This document shows, piece after piece, positions 9,765-18,338 of a DNA stretch of 64,000 nucleotides. Both the position numbers and the translations under genes were made by a program. Source of the DNA: Bacillota bacterium (GTDB lineage: Bacteria; Bacillota; Sulfobacillia; JAJZYS01; JAJYTV01); assembly GCA_021793215.1 (NCBI GenBank), contig JAJYTE010000007.1:27435-91434 (forward strand), written 5' to 3'. Numbering within the stretch: position 1 is the stretch's first letter; each line of letters opens with the position of its first letter. The notes under the pieces were generated by a model that saw only the letters and a program-made list of their open reading frames with translations, had not been told where the DNA came from and made no database searches.

Positions 9765-10366
9765 AGCGCGCAGGGTAAACGCTGCGTCTTAGGTCCAGCT
9801 GGCTTTCCCAACCGAAGAACCGGACGTTGCCGGCCGGCGGTTCCCCATTCTCTCCGGTGCGCCCTGTCACCAAAGGCGCTGCTAGATTGCCACTCAGAAC
9901 GCACTGTAATCCCCTGCGCGCCTCGCGGATCGCGAACAGCCTAGGAGTTTTCCTCGCGGCGCGTGTGTTCCCTTAGCCTCTTTTGCCAGGCGGGTTTCGA
10001 TCGGCAGCGGCAGCGGATCAGGGCCCCGATCGCGCATGCCGGAACCCGACATCCCTCCGCCCAGCTCAAGGCAGGCTACGCTGTACCAAGCGCCTGGCCA
10101 TGCCCAGCACCTGGTTACAGGTACAACTCCAGGCCATAACTTCACCCGCAGGCGGGTGCGCCACGAACCTGGGCCTCCACGGGGGTTGGGTGCGGAACCA
10201 CATGCCATTATGGGTGCCCCAACCTCCCTGACTCCCAGCACGAACCCGGACTTGGCGTTCCACGCCCGCACCAGGAGCTTCATCGATGTGCCCTTCGACG
10301 GATTTTTAGGCCCGCCCTAGGGGAGACACGTCCGGCTAGGATACTGCTCCACCCGTAAAGTTCACA
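9765..10366 (-). ncRNA. ole: Probable OLE RNA (ornate, large, extremophilic)
   Basis: About 640 bp lie between ispA and oapA with no credible ORF on either strand. It is far longer than any other gap in this tightly packed run. OLE is a roughly 600-nt structured RNA known from extremophilic and anaerobic Firmicutes in exactly this slot, between ispA and the oapA-dxs genes. It is linked to membrane association with OapA and to alcohol and Mg2+ stress. Local hairpins are visible, for example a TAAC-capped stem at 10109-10122 and a CACCCG/CGGGTG stem at 10143-10158. An extended -10 promoter sits just upstream. Ends are approximate. I could not test the family covariance model, so the call rests on synteny and length. 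Confidence 0.78.
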
Positions 10367-10371
10367 TGTCG

Positions 10372-10380
10372 AGTATACCA
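10372..10380 (-). promoter_or_regulatory. Extended -10 promoter downstream of ispA, reading into the OLE region
   Basis: TGG-TATACT on the minus strand is an extended -10 element (TGnTATAAT-like, 5 of 6 in the hexamer). It begins 28 bp after the ispA stop codon. No good -35 is visible. Predicted transcription starts near 10365, at the 5' edge of the ncRNA, so OLE and oapA-dxs could be expressed independently of the upstream operon. Confidence 0.5.
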
Positions 10381-10407
10381 CCACGCCGACGCGACGCGCG
10401 ATGGCCG

Positions 10408-11271
10408 TCAGCGCCTGCGATCCCCAAGTTCCTCCAACAGCGCGCCGAGTCTGCTCGTCTCGACGCCTGACGCGCTCGCAGTTTGCAGCGCGTCCCGCGC
10501 GAACTGCGCATGCTCGTCATGGTGCGCGCGTGCACCCTCGACTCCCAAAAATCGGACGATGTTCGGCCGTTCTTTGTCCGCGTCTTTGCCCAGGCGCTTT
10601 CCGATCTCCGACTCGAGGCCGACGACGTCCAGCAGATCGTCGCGAATCTGGAACGCGACACCGAGCGAGCAGCCGAACGCGCGCAGCGCGTCGACCGCCG
10701 GTGCCGTGGCGTCCGCGAGTTGCGCGCCCATCGCTGCGGCTGCGCCCATCAGCGCGCCCGTCTTCGCCTGCGCGACGCGCATGGAACCCGCCGCGTCCTG
10801 CGCTCCCTTGAGGTCGAGCACCTGACCGCCGACCATTCCGCGACCAACGCCCGCGCCGCTCGCCAGTTCGCCGATGGCGCGCAGGGCACAACTTGGTGCG
10901 ACGCCTCGCAGTTCGCGGGAGAGCAGATCGAAGGCGAGCGTCAGCAGGCCGTCGCCGACCAGGATGGCGGTCGCCTCGCCGAACGCTTTGTGCGTCGTGG
11001 GGCGGCCGCGGCGCAAGTCGTCATCGTCCATCGCGGGCAGGTCGTCATGTACGAGCGAGTACGCGTGAACGCATTCGACGGCGGCGGCCGCCGGCAGGAG
11101 TTCATGCCAATCGGCCCCGCAGCCCTGCGCGGCGAGCAGTACGAGCGCGGCGCGCAGCCGCTTGCCTCCCGCCAGCGCGTAGGCCATCGGGCCCGCCAGG
11201 GGATGGTCCGTGCCCGGTGCCCTGCGGATTGCCTCCTCGATCTTCGGGAGGAACTCCGAGAGCGCGTTCAA
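10408..11271 (-). CDS. ispA: Polyprenyl (farnesyl) diphosphate synthase
   Basis: Trans-prenyltransferase that condenses isopentenyl and allylic diphosphates. The first aspartate-rich motif is DDLPAMDDDDLRRG (residues 76-89). The second is in FQIRDDLLD. GGKRLRA marks the diphosphate-binding region. The TTG start overlaps the xseB stop by 4 nt (TTGA) with AGGGA 8 nt upstream, and gives 287 aa, the usual FPP synthase size. An upstream in-frame start would overlap most of xseB with unrelated sequence. The xseA-xseB-ispA order is conserved. The F/GPP chain-length preference is inferred from size and locus. Confidence 0.94.
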   Translation of the reverse strand: MNALSEFLPKIEEAIRRAPGTDHPLAGPMAYALAGGKRLRAALVLLAAQGCGADWHELLPAAAAVECVHAYSLVHDDLPAMDDDDLRRGRPTTHKAFGEATAILVGDGLLTLAFDLLSRELRGVAPSCALRAIGELASGAGVGRGMVGGQVLDLKGAQDAAGSMRVAQAKTGALMGAAAAMGAQLADATAPAVDALRAFGCSLGVAFQIRDDLLDVVGLESEIGKRLGKDADKERPNIVRFLGVEGARAHHDEHAQFARDALQTASASGVETSRLGALLEELGDRRR

Positions 11272-11489
11272 GATCCGCTTCCCTCGCTCAGGTCCGCCGG
11301 CGGGGCCCCCTGCGCGTCGCCCAGCAGTTCTTCGATCCGCCCCTCGGCTTGGCCGAGGATCTCCTCGCACTTCCTCGCGAGCTGCATGCCTTCCTCGAAC
11401 AGCTTCAGCGACGCGTCGAGTTCGCCGCCGCCCGACTCGAGCTGCTGGACGATCGCCTCGAGCCGCGCGATCGCTTCTTCAAACGACAT
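11268..11489 (-). CDS. xseB: Exodeoxyribonuclease VII small subunit
   Basis: Small helical subunit that binds the XseA large subunit in single-strand-specific exonuclease VII. The 73-aa sequence has the family core, with [18 protein letters not shown] at residues 3-20 and LKLFEEGMQLARKCEEIL further on. It overlaps xseA by 11 bp upstream and the ispA TTG by 4 nt, which suggests coupled translation. Size and position are standard. Confidence 0.94.
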   Translation of the reverse strand: MSFEEAIARLEAIVQQLESGGGELDASLKLFEEGMQLARKCEEILGQAEGRIEELLGDAQGAPPADLSEGSGS

Positions 11490-12693
11490 CTTCCGTCTCC
11501 CCCCGCGCCACGCCTTCGATCCGCGAGTGCGCCCTTCCGTCCTGGAGCCGCAATGTCACCTGATCGCCGACGCGCAGGGCGCCAACCGTTGAGACCGCCT
11601 CGCCTTCCTTGAGCACCAGCGCGTAACCGCGCCTGAGAGGCCCGCTGGGGTCGAGCGCCCGAAGCCGGAGGTCGAGGTTCGACAGCGCCGCGCGCCGCTG
11701 CGCGGAGCCGGCACGACCGAGGTGCTGCAGTAGTCGAAGCTCCTGCGCCAGTCGGTCGCGGCGCGCCTGGACGATGTCCATCGGCCTGCGCAGGGGCGGA
11801 CGCCCGGCGAGTTGCGACGCATGCCTTCTGCGATCGTAGACGGCGCGCCGGACGCCGCCCTCCGCCCGGCCGCGCAGTTCGCGCACGCGCGAGAGAAGTT
11901 CCAGCAGGTTCGGCACGCAGATCTCGGCGGCCGCGCTTGGCGTAGGCGCGCGGTGGTCCGCCGCGAAATCCGCGAGCGTGAAGTCCGTCTCGTGACCGAT
12001 GGCCGACACGACCGGCACCGGGCTCGCCGCGATGGCTCGTACAAGCGCTTCGTCGTTGAAGGCCGAAAGGTCCTCCTGTCCTCCGCCGCCGCGGCCCAGG
12101 ATCACGACGTCGACGCCCGGGGCGCGCGCCACGCGCAGCAGTTGGCGGACGATCTCCTCCGCGGCACCTTGCCCCTGGACGCGGGCCGGTGCGACGAGGA
12201 GGTCGACGGGAGGGTGGCGCCGCCGTGCGATCTGGATGATGTCCCGCAGTGCAGCGCCCGACGCCGACGTCACGACACCCACGCGGCGCGGAACCAGCGG
12301 CAGGGGGCGCTTACGCTCCGGCGAGAAGAGGCCCTCGGCTTCCAGCCGAGCCTTCAGCTCCTGCAGCCGCAGGAGCTGTGCGCCGAGGCCGATCTGCTCC
12401 ACGCGCTCGGCGTAGACCTGCACCTGTCCCGCCGGTTCGTAGAACGCAACCTGGCCGGTTACCAGCACCATGTCGCCGTCCTTGGGAGCGAACGCGACCT
12501 GGCGGAAGCGGGATCGGAACATCACGCCGCGCAGCTGGGCCCGATCGTCCTTCATCGTGAAGTAGAAGTGCCCTGAGGGATGCGCCTTGCAGTTCGCAAG
12601 CTCCCCCCGGATGCAGACGAGGCGGAGCCGGGGCTCCGCCTCCATGATGCCTGTCAGGACGCGTGCGACTTCGAAGACACCGAGGATCTCCAC
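11479..12693 (-). CDS. xseA: Exodeoxyribonuclease VII large subunit
   Basis: Catalytic subunit of exonuclease VII. The N-terminal OB-fold (about residues 1-100) binds single-stranded DNA. The nuclease domain includes [30 protein letters not shown] and [15 protein letters not shown], all family hallmarks. The C-terminal coiled coil is shorter than in E. coli, giving 404 aa, typical of Firmicutes. The GTG start has GGAGG 7 nt upstream and overlaps folD by 40 bp. Confidence 0.95.
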   Translation of the reverse strand: MEILGVFEVARVLTGIMEAEPRLRLVCIRGELANCKAHPSGHFYFTMKDDRAQLRGVMFRSRFRQVAFAPKDGDMVLVTGQVAFYEPAGQVQVYAERVEQIGLGAQLLRLQELKARLEAEGLFSPERKRPLPLVPRRVGVVTSASGAALRDIIQIARRRHPPVDLLVAPARVQGQGAAEEIVRQLLRVARAPGVDVVILGRGGGGQEDLSAFNDEALVRAIAASPVPVVSAIGHETDFTLADFAADHRAPTPSAAAEICVPNLLELLSRVRELRGRAEGGVRRAVYDRRRHASQLAGRPPLRRPMDIVQARRDRLAQELRLLQHLGRAGSAQRRAALSNLDLRLRALDPSGPLRRGYALVLKEGEAVSTVGALRVGDQVTLRLQDGRAHSRIEGVARGETEDVV

Positions 12694-13529
12694 TGCATCG
12701 CCTCCAGGCAGTTGCGCAGCAGGAGCGCGATCGTCATGGGACCGACCCCGCCGGGGACCGGCGTGATGCAGCCGGCAACGGGCTCGACCTCGTCGAAGAG
12801 CACGTCGCCCTTCAGCTTGCCATCCTCACCCCTGTTCGTGCCCACGTCGATCACCGCTGCGCCCTCCTTGACGTGCGCCTTGCCGATCAGCCCCTGTCGG
12901 CCGGCTGCGACGACGAGGATGTCCGCCCTGCGCGTCACCTCCGCGAGGTCACGCGTGTGCGAGTGCGCGATGGTCACCGTGGCGCCGGCGCCGAGCAGAA
13001 GGTGCGCCATCGGCTTGCCGACGATCGCGCTGCGGCCTACGACGACCGCCGCCTTGCCGTCGGGGTCGACCCCGACGGAGCGCAGGAGTTCCATGACCCC
13101 CTGGGGTGTGCACGGGCGCAGTCCCTTCTGCCCCAGCAGCAGGCGCCCCGCCTGCACCGGGGTCAACCCGTCGACGTCCTTCTCGGGGTCGATCGCCGCC
13201 ACGACCGCCTGCGGGTCGATTCCGGACGGTAGGGGCAGCTGCACGAGGTACCCGTCGATCTCGTCCGCGCGGTTCAGCTGCTCAAGTAGCTGCAAGAGCG
13301 CCTGCTGCGTCGTGTCGGCTGGCAGCCTGTGCACCTCGGAGTGGAAGCCGACCTCCTGGGCTGCGCGCTCCTTGTTGCGGACGTAGATCGCGGACGCGGG
13401 GTCGTCCCCGACGAGCACGACCGCCAGGCCCGGCACTCTGCCGTACTGCTCGCGTACGCGCTTCGTTTCCTCCGCGATCTCCAAGCGAACGCGACGCGCG
13501 ACTTCCTTGCCGTCAATGATCTGAGCCAT
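12654..13529 (-). CDS. folD: Bifunctional methylenetetrahydrofolate dehydrogenase/cyclohydrolase
   Basis: Interconverts 5,10-methylene-THF and 10-formyl-THF. The substrate region [13 protein letters not shown] and the signatures QLPLPSGID and PTPQGV-like [10 protein letters not shown] are present. The NADP-binding motif [17 protein letters not shown] and the C-terminal [14 protein letters not shown] follow. The 291-aa length is normal. The ATG lies 3 nt after GGAGAAGG and inside nusB (17-bp overlap). It links to the glycine-cleavage and glyA cluster elsewhere in the window through one-carbon metabolism. Confidence 0.96.
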   Translation of the reverse strand: MAQIIDGKEVARRVRLEIAEETKRVREQYGRVPGLAVVLVGDDPASAIYVRNKERAAQEVGFHSEVHRLPADTTQQALLQLLEQLNRADEIDGYLVQLPLPSGIDPQAVVAAIDPEKDVDGLTPVQAGRLLLGQKGLRPCTPQGVMELLRSVGVDPDGKAAVVVGRSAIVGKPMAHLLLGAGATVTIAHSHTRDLAEVTRRADILVVAAGRQGLIGKAHVKEGAAVIDVGTNRGEDGKLKGDVLFDEVEPVAGCITPVPGGVGPMTIALLLRNCLEAMQWRSSVSSKSHAS

Positions 13530-13974
13530 CGTCCTTCTCCACTTCTTCCTGCTGGTCTTGATCCCGATCGCGCAACGGCCGACCGATCTCCTCGGCGAGG
13601 CGCGCCAGAACCCCGTTGACGAAGCGCGGGGCCTCCTCGGTAGAGTAGATGCCCGCGAGCTCGACCGCCTCGCTGACCACGGCGGTCGAGGGGATCCGAG
13701 GCTGGTGCATCAGTTCGTACGTAGCGAGGCGCAGAAGGCTGCGATCCACCGAAGCAAGCCTCGGCAAGCTCCAGCCGCGCGTCAGGCGCGAAATCCGCTC
13801 GTCGATCTCCTCTTTGTGCTCGAGAACCCCTTCGCAGAGCGTGCGCGCGTAGTCGGCGAAGCCCTCGGGCTCGCCCTCCAGTGCCTGGCGCAGCGCGTCC
13901 GCTGGATCCTGGCGACCTACGTCGATCGCGAAGAGTGCACGCAGGGCCAGTACGCGCGACTGCCGCCGCGCCAT
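13513..13974 (-). CDS. nusB: Transcription antitermination factor NusB
   Basis: All-helical protein that binds boxA RNA with NusE (S10) during rRNA antitermination. [18 protein letters not shown] near the N-terminus and the C-terminal [14 protein letters not shown] and [11 protein letters not shown] segments are family hallmarks. It has 153 aa, slightly longer than usual because of an acidic tail. The ATG overlaps the TGA of the upstream DUF2273 gene by one base. Confidence 0.95.
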   Translation of the reverse strand: MARRQSRVLALRALFAIDVGRQDPADALRQALEGEPEGFADYARTLCEGVLEHKEEIDERISRLTRGWSLPRLASVDRSLLRLATYELMHQPRIPSTAVVSEAVELAGIYSTEEAPRFVNGVLARLAEEIGRPLRDRDQDQQEEVEKDDGSDH

Positions 13975-14198
13975 CAGTCGCGATCCCTCGTGAAGATCCG
14001 CTCAAGGAGGCCGCCCCAGTCCGCGCTTTCAAAGTCGAAGCGCGTTCCGATGTACCAGCCCACCACGCCCGCGAGCAGCACGAACAACGCGGCGAAGAAC
14101 CCGATCTCCACCGCGAGCAGCGCCCACACCACGCCGATGGCCCCGCCTACGAGGGCACCGGGGCGCTCCTGCCAAAGGTGCAGCCAAAACTCCCGCAT
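13974..14198 (-). CDS. DUF2273 small membrane protein
   Basis: A 74-aa protein with two predicted transmembrane helices (about residues 15-33 and 35-50) and a charged C-terminus. DUF2273 proteins are typically encoded between amaP and asp23-like genes in Firmicutes, as here. Function is unknown; an envelope-stress role with Asp23/AmaP is inferred from context. It abuts amaP and shares one base with nusB. Confidence 0.85.
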   Translation of the reverse strand: MREFWLHLWQERPGALVGGAIGVVWALLAVEIGFFAALFVLLAGVVGWYIGTRFDFESADWGGLLERIFTRDRD

Positions 14199-14750
14199 CT
14201 ACTCCACCCGTCCGCGCCGAGATTCCGGGCTGATGTGGTCGATCTCCACCCGCACGCGCGAGACGGCGATGCCGACGACGCGCTGCACCTGCGTCTGGAC
14301 GGCCTCCTGGATCGTACCGGCCAGCTCGGAGATCGGGGTCTCGGGACCGACGGTGGCGCGCACGCGCACCGAGAGCCCGTCGTCGAAGTTCTCGATCAGC
14401 GCCTTCGCGTCCCGCACGCCGGCTACGTTGCGCACGAGTCGCTGAACCATCCCCTCGATCGCGTGCACGGAGACCCGCACGTCTCCGAGGTCGAGCGCGT
14501 GAACGATGGCCCGGCGGCGGGGCGAGCCGGCGATACCGACACCCGTCAGCCGCACGCTCACCAGGAGCAGCACGGCTCCGACGATGAAGAAGCCGACGCG
14601 GCCCCCCAGCGTGGGAACGCTTGTCCGAAGGAAGTCCAGCGGAGCGCCCCATCCCGCTACCGCGATCAGAATGAGCAGGATCGACACGAGTCCGAGGCTG
14701 ATCGTGTAGAGGGCGAGGATCACGCGGTCGAAGTACCCGAGAACCTTCAC
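14199..14750 (-). CDS. amaP: Alkaline shock response membrane anchor protein AmaP
   Basis: Two N-terminal transmembrane segments (about residues 8-32 and 50-70) are followed by a soluble domain with the Asp23-like pattern VRVRATVGPETPISEL. In Staphylococcus AmaP tethers Asp23 to the membrane. The start overlaps the asp23 stop by 4 nt (ATGA), so the pair should be translated together. At 183 aa the length is typical. Confidence 0.88.
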   Translation of the reverse strand: MKVLGYFDRVILALYTISLGLVSILLILIAVAGWGAPLDFLRTSVPTLGGRVGFFIVGAVLLLVSVRLTGVGIAGSPRRRAIVHALDLGDVRVSVHAIEGMVQRLVRNVAGVRDAKALIENFDDGLSVRVRATVGPETPISELAGTIQEAVQTQVQRVVGIAVSRVRVEIDHISPESRRGRVE

Positions 14751-15148
14751 TTGACCCGCAACCCCTCTGCATCCTTCTCCATATCGGCGAACGCCACACC
14801 CTGGATGTGGACGTTCACCTCGACGACCTTCAGTCCAGTCATCGACTCGACCGCGCTCTTGACCCGATCCTGTACACGCTGGGCGACCTCGGGGATCCGC
14901 GCGCCGTACTCGACGAGCACGAAGAGGTCGATCGCGGCCTCCCGCTCGCCCACCTCCACCTTCACGCCACGCTGCAGGTGCTTGAGGCCGAGCCGCTCTG
15001 TGATGCCCCCGACGATGCCACCAGCCATCCCCGCGATACCTTCCACTTCGTTCGCGGCGATTCCGGCGATCACGGACACGACTTCGTCGGCGATCCGTAC
15101 CGCCCCGGTGTCATCCGTCACGAGCGAGAGCACCTCGTGCTCTTCCAA
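14747..15148 (-). CDS. Asp23/Gls24 family envelope stress protein (YqhY type)
   Basis: A soluble 133-aa Asp23 protein. GAVRIADEVVSVIAGIAA at the N-terminus and the segment AIDLFVLVEYGARIPEVA are family hallmarks. In Bacillus the yqhY gene sits beside accBC and its product affects acetyl-CoA carboxylase. Here it likewise follows accC. The TTG start has AAGGAGGT 8 nt upstream. It heads the asp23-amaP-DUF2273-nusB-folD-xseAB-ispA run. Confidence 0.92.
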   Translation of the reverse strand: MEEHEVLSLVTDDTGAVRIADEVVSVIAGIAANEVEGIAGMAGGIVGGITERLGLKHLQRGVKVEVGEREAAIDLFVLVEYGARIPEVAQRVQDRVKSAVESMTGLKVVEVNVHIQGVAFADMEKDAEGLRVK

Positions 15149-15273
15149 AGCGGCCCACCTCCTTCCGCATTATAATACCTGCCGGCTTGACCCAATTCCA
15201 CGAAGGTGCGCCAGCAAGCGTCGCCTCGGCGGGCCACGCGAAGGCGCGACTGACGGAGAGGGCGCCAAAGGGA

Positions 15274-16635
15274 CTACGCGTCGCCGGCGAAGGAGCCTCC
15301 GGCCAGCCGCCGCTCGAGGAAGTTGATGTCGATCCTGCCCTCGACGTACTCGGGATCCTCCATCAACTGCAGATGGAGCGGGATGGTCGTCTGCACGCCT
15401 TGCACGTGGAACTCGCGCAGCGCGCGGCGCATGCGGGCGATCGACTCCTGCCGATCGCGTCCCCAGGTCATCAGCTTGGCCACCATCGAGTCATAGAACG
15501 GAGAGACCTGGTTTCCCTCGCGGACCCCGGAGTCGACGCGGACGCCGAATCCACCCGGGGGGTCGAACGCGGTGATCATGCCGGGTGAGGGCCGGAAGTC
15601 CTTCTGCGGGTCCTCCGCGTTGATGCGGCACTCGATGGCGTGCCCGACGAGCGGCACCCGGTCCTCGGTGAAGCTCAGCCCGTCGCCCATCGCGATCCGC
15701 AGCTGTTCCTTGACGATGTCGATGCCGGTCACAAGTTCGGTCACGCCGTGCTCCACCTGGATGCGCGTGTTCATCTCCATGAAGTAGAACTCGCCGCTCT
15801 GGTCGAGCAGGAATTCGACCGTGCCGGCGCTCTCGTAGCCGACGGCCTGCGCCGCACGGGCGGCTGCGTCCTCCATGCGCTGGCGCAGCTTCGCGTCCAC
15901 CGCGACAGACGGCGCCTCCTCCAGGACCTTCTGGCGCCTGCGCTGGATGGAGCTCTCACGCTCTCCGAGCGCCGCGACGCGCCCCTTCCCGTCCGCGAGC
16001 ACCTGGATCTCGATGTGGCGTGGGTCCACGAGGAAGCGTTCGATGTAGAGACTGCCGTCGCCGAAGCTCGCGAGCGCCTCGCTCGCCGCGCGCTCGAGCG
16101 CGCCCGCGAGGTCCTCTGGCTCCTGGACGACGCGGATGCCGCGGCCGCCGCCGCCTGCCGACGCCTTGACGATCAGTGGGAAGCCGATGCGCGCGGCGAC
16201 CTCCTCGGCCTCCGCGAGGCCCGAGACGACGCCGTCGCTTCCCGGGACGACGGGCACGTCGGCTTGGCGCATCGTCTCCTTCGCCTGCGCCTTCACGCCC
16301 ATGCGCTCGATCGCCGAGGCGCCCGGCCCGATGAACTTCACGCCCCACAGCTGGCAGACCGACGCGAACCCCGCGTTCTCCGCGAGGAAGCCGTATCCAG
16401 GATGCACGCCATCGGCCCCGGACTGCGTGACGAGGTTCATGATCGCCGGAATGTTGAGGTAACTCTGGCGGGCCGGTGCCGGTCCGCACAAGTAGGCCTC
16501 GTCGGCGAGTTCCACGTGCAGGGAGTCCTTGTCCGCCTCGGAGTAGATGGCGACGGTTTGAAGGCCGAGTTCGCGGCAGGCGCGGATCACGCGCACGGCG
16601 ATCTCGCCGCGGTTGGCAACCAGTACCTTGCGGAT
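15274..16635 (-). CDS. accC: Biotin carboxylase (acetyl-CoA carboxylase subunit), apparent ATC start
   Basis: ATP-grasp enzyme that carboxylates biotin on a carrier protein. HPGYGFLAENAGFA, the nucleotide motif KASAGGGGRGIRVV, FMEMNTRIQVEHGVTE and the C-terminal domain are complete. The first ATG/GTG/TTG in frame (GTG at 16596) would delete KVLVANRGEIA, the conserved first strand. Reading upstream, homology continues to ATC at 16635. AGGAGG lies 7 nt before it and an in-frame TGA five codons further up, so ATC is the only start that fits both homology and ribosome binding site. This gives 453 aa, the normal length. No accB lies beside it. Confidence 0.93.
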   Translation of the reverse strand: MRKVLVANRGEIAVRVIRACRELGLQTVAIYSEADKDSLHVELADEAYLCGPAPARQSYLNIPAIMNLVTQSGADGVHPGYGFLAENAGFASVCQLWGVKFIGPGASAIERMGVKAQAKETMRQADVPVVPGSDGVVSGLAEAEEVAARIGFPLIVKASAGGGGRGIRVVQEPEDLAGALERAASEALASFGDGSLYIERFLVDPRHIEIQVLADGKGRVAALGERESSIQRRRQKVLEEAPSVAVDAKLRQRMEDAAARAAQAVGYESAGTVEFLLDQSGEFYFMEMNTRIQVEHGVTELVTGIDIVKEQLRIAMGDGLSFTEDRVPLVGHAIECRINAEDPQKDFRPSPGMITAFDPPGGFGVRVDSGVREGNQVSPFYDSMVAKLMTWGRDRQESIARMRRALREFHVQGVQTTIPLHLQLMEDPEYVEGRIDINFLERRLAGGSFAGDA

Positions 16636-16702
16636 GCGATCCCCTCCTCAGAGCACGCGAGCCTTCGCCCGGAGCGACGCAAAGTCCTGCCGCACGTGGC
16701 GT

Positions 16703-17206
16703 CTAGTCCTGTGGCACGATGCGGATCGACTGGGGGCCGAGCCCCGTCACCGCCTCGACGTACGAGGCGATCCCCTCGACCTGTCCGAGCGTCAGACGCT
16801 TCACCGCCACCAGCACCTGGGCACTGCCGGAGTCGATCAGCGTCGCGGTGAACCAGCCGTGCGCCCCGAGCACCGCGTCGGTCTCCTGCTCCTGGCGCAT
16901 TGTCTGGGTGATCTGCGACGCCTCGTCGCCGGCTACCTGTCTCGCCTGGGAGGACTGCGCCGTCGAGGCGATCTGCTCGAGGTCCGCGATCGACTTGCTC
17001 TGCGTCTGATCGCGGCTCAGCCGGAGGTTTACGATCACGGACGTATCCCGCGCGGACGGCAGGGTCGTCCGCGCGACGGCCTGCGTCGACCCGCTGGGCG
17101 GCAGCTCAGCCGCCGGATGGTTGCGCCACGCGAGGTATGCGGCCGTCGCACCGATCAGGACGAGGAGAGCCGCCACGCGCACCAGGCGGTCCCGGTCGAG
17201 GATCAT
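16703..17206 (-). CDS. spoIIIAH: Stage III sporulation protein AH
   Basis: Mother-cell membrane protein with one N-terminal transmembrane helix (about residues 8-27). The C-terminal half (about 90-165) has the YscJ/FliF-like ring-forming domain that pairs with forespore SpoIIQ across the intermembrane space. 167 aa is shorter than Bacillus (218) because of a compact linker. It closes the spoIIIA operon. Its start overlaps the spoIIIAG stop by 4 nt. Confidence 0.9.
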   Translation of the reverse strand: MILDRDRLVRVAALLVLIGATAAYLAWRNHPAAELPPSGSTQAVARTTLPSARDTSVIVNLRLSRDQTQSKSIADLEQIASTAQSSQARQVAGDEASQITQTMRQEQETDAVLGAHGWFTATLIDSGSAQVLVAVKRLTLGQVEGIASYVEAVTGLGPQSIRIVPQD

Positions 17207-17826
17207 AGCCCACCACCGCCCGGAAGGACCTCGATGGCGTAGGCCGGCAGTCCAAGGAGCGCCTCGGCCGCTTGGGTGAGTTCCTCCCGAACCATCGGGT
17301 CGTTCGCCCCGGTCGCGACGATCAGCGCACCGACCACCTTCGGTGCGACCTCCTGCGTCAGCACGGGGGACTGTCCGCTGCCCGACGTCGCAAGCGTCGT
17401 CTGGGTCGTGGTGTCGGTCGTCGCGGTTCCAGACGACGTCCCGGTCCCCGTGTCAGTCCGCTGCGTCGTCTGGTTGAACGCGTAGAGGTAGCTGGGACCT
17501 CCCCGCAGGTCGAGCGAGACCTTGACCCGACCCGCCCCCTTGATCTCCGAGAGTACCGACGAGAGTTCGGTCGAGAGTGAGCCCTCGTAGCCCAGGAGAT
17601 CCTGCCCGCCGTGCCCGCCGGAACTGGACGTGGAGGCTGGCGAACTGAGTGCGGGGAGCGCCGTGGTGCTGCCCGACGCCCCCCCGCTCCCCCCACCGCC
17701 ACCGCCACCGCCACCGCCACCGCTGAACAGGGTGCCCGAAAGCAGCAGGAGCACCGCTGCGGCGACGCCGACGATCAGCCATGTCTTGAACTTCCCCAGA
17801 TCGAGACCGTTCAGGGTGCCCTTCAC
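17203..17826 (-). CDS. spoIIIAG: Stage III sporulation protein AG
   Basis: Ring-forming component of the SpoIIIA-SpoIIQ channel. A transmembrane helix (about residues 17-35) is followed by an uninterrupted Gly-rich tract of about 14 residues, a Ser/Thr-rich linker and the C-terminal ring-building domain, with APKVVGALIVATGAND near the end. The GTG start overlaps the spoIIIAF TGA by 4 nt and has GGAGG 9 nt upstream, giving 207 aa. The glycine tract is encoded by a short tandem repeat, unusual for this family. Confidence 0.92.
   Translation of the reverse strand: MKGTLNGLDLGKFKTWLIVGVAAAVLLLLSGTLFSGGGGGGGGGGGSGGASGSTTALPALSSPASTSSSGGHGGQDLLGYEGSLSTELSSVLSEIKGAGRVKVSLDLRGGPSYLYAFNQTTQRTDTGTGTSSGTATTDTTTQTTLATSGSGQSPVLTQEVAPKVVGALIVATGANDPMVREELTQAAEALLGLPAYAIEVLPGGGGL
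17695..17724. repeat. Hexanucleotide tandem repeat inside spoIIIAG
   Basis: Nearly five copies of ACCGCC on the plus strand (the last ends in T) encode alternating GGC/GGT glycine codons on the coding strand. The period of six keeps the frame if two copies change, so length variation would lengthen or shorten the linker without breaking the gene. Confidence 0.9.
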
Positions 17827-18338
17827 GGTCCGACACCTCCTTCGGTCCAACTTACGCGGACAGAGCCTGCCGAAATGCCGAGTGCTGTCCCGACCGCCTG
17901 ACGCACCGCGGCGATGGTGGCGGGACCACCGGACGAGGTGACGATCTGCAGGCTCGCAGACGTCGGGGCCTCTTGGACGTCGAAGCTCACCTGCGCGACG
18001 GCCCGGTGCACGCCTTGGACTGCAAGCGCTGCGGACTCCGCGGCGCGGACGAGCGCGCTCTGGTAGGTCGCCGTCGCGTCGCTCTGCTCCTTCTGCTGCA
18101 GGAAGACGCCCTGCTGCAGGAGGCTTTGCACGTCGCCCGTGCTCCAGAACGGGCGGGCCAGCGCCGGCAGGCGCGATCCCAGAAGCGAGACGATCGGGTG
18201 CAGGATCGCGACCATCAGCAGAAGGCCGATGGCGAGCCGGGTGTAGCGCTTCATCGCGCTCGCTGGCTGCAGCGCCTCAAACAGCCAGCCGAACAGGGCG
18301 ACGACCAGGATGCCGCGCAGCCACGAGAGCCAGTCCAT
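17823..18338 (-). CDS. spoIIIAF: Stage III sporulation protein AF
   Basis: A 171-aa protein with two N-terminal transmembrane segments (about residues 5-22 and 32-52) and a soluble C-terminal domain ending in IAAVRQAVGTALGIS, the ring-building-like region. The ATG overlaps the spoIIIAE TGA by one base and has AAGGGG upstream. A much longer in-frame reading of this strand continues upstream, but that part is out of frame with spoIIIAE and is spurious. Confidence 0.9.
   Translation of the reverse strand: MDWLSWLRGILVVALFGWLFEALQPASAMKRYTRLAIGLLLMVAILHPIVSLLGSRLPALARPFWSTGDVQSLLQQGVFLQQKEQSDATATYQSALVRAAESAALAVQGVHRAVAQVSFDVQEAPTSASLQIVTSSGGPATIAAVRQAVGTALGISAGSVRVSWTEGGVGP

Noticed and set aside
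9747..9900. Possible T-box, TPP or glycine riboswitch before oapA
   Set aside because: None of the core motifs matched (no GGGTGG-ACCGCG, no CTGAGA, no GGGGCAA context).
9894..10283. 129-aa minus-strand reading between ispA and oapA
   Set aside because: No ribosome binding site, no family-like motif, and it lies in the probable OLE RNA.
15169..15204. TATAAT and TTGGGT on the minus strand before the Asp23 gene
   Set aside because: Spacing is 15 nt and the predicted transcription start would fall inside the ribosome binding site, so it is unlikely to be the promoter.
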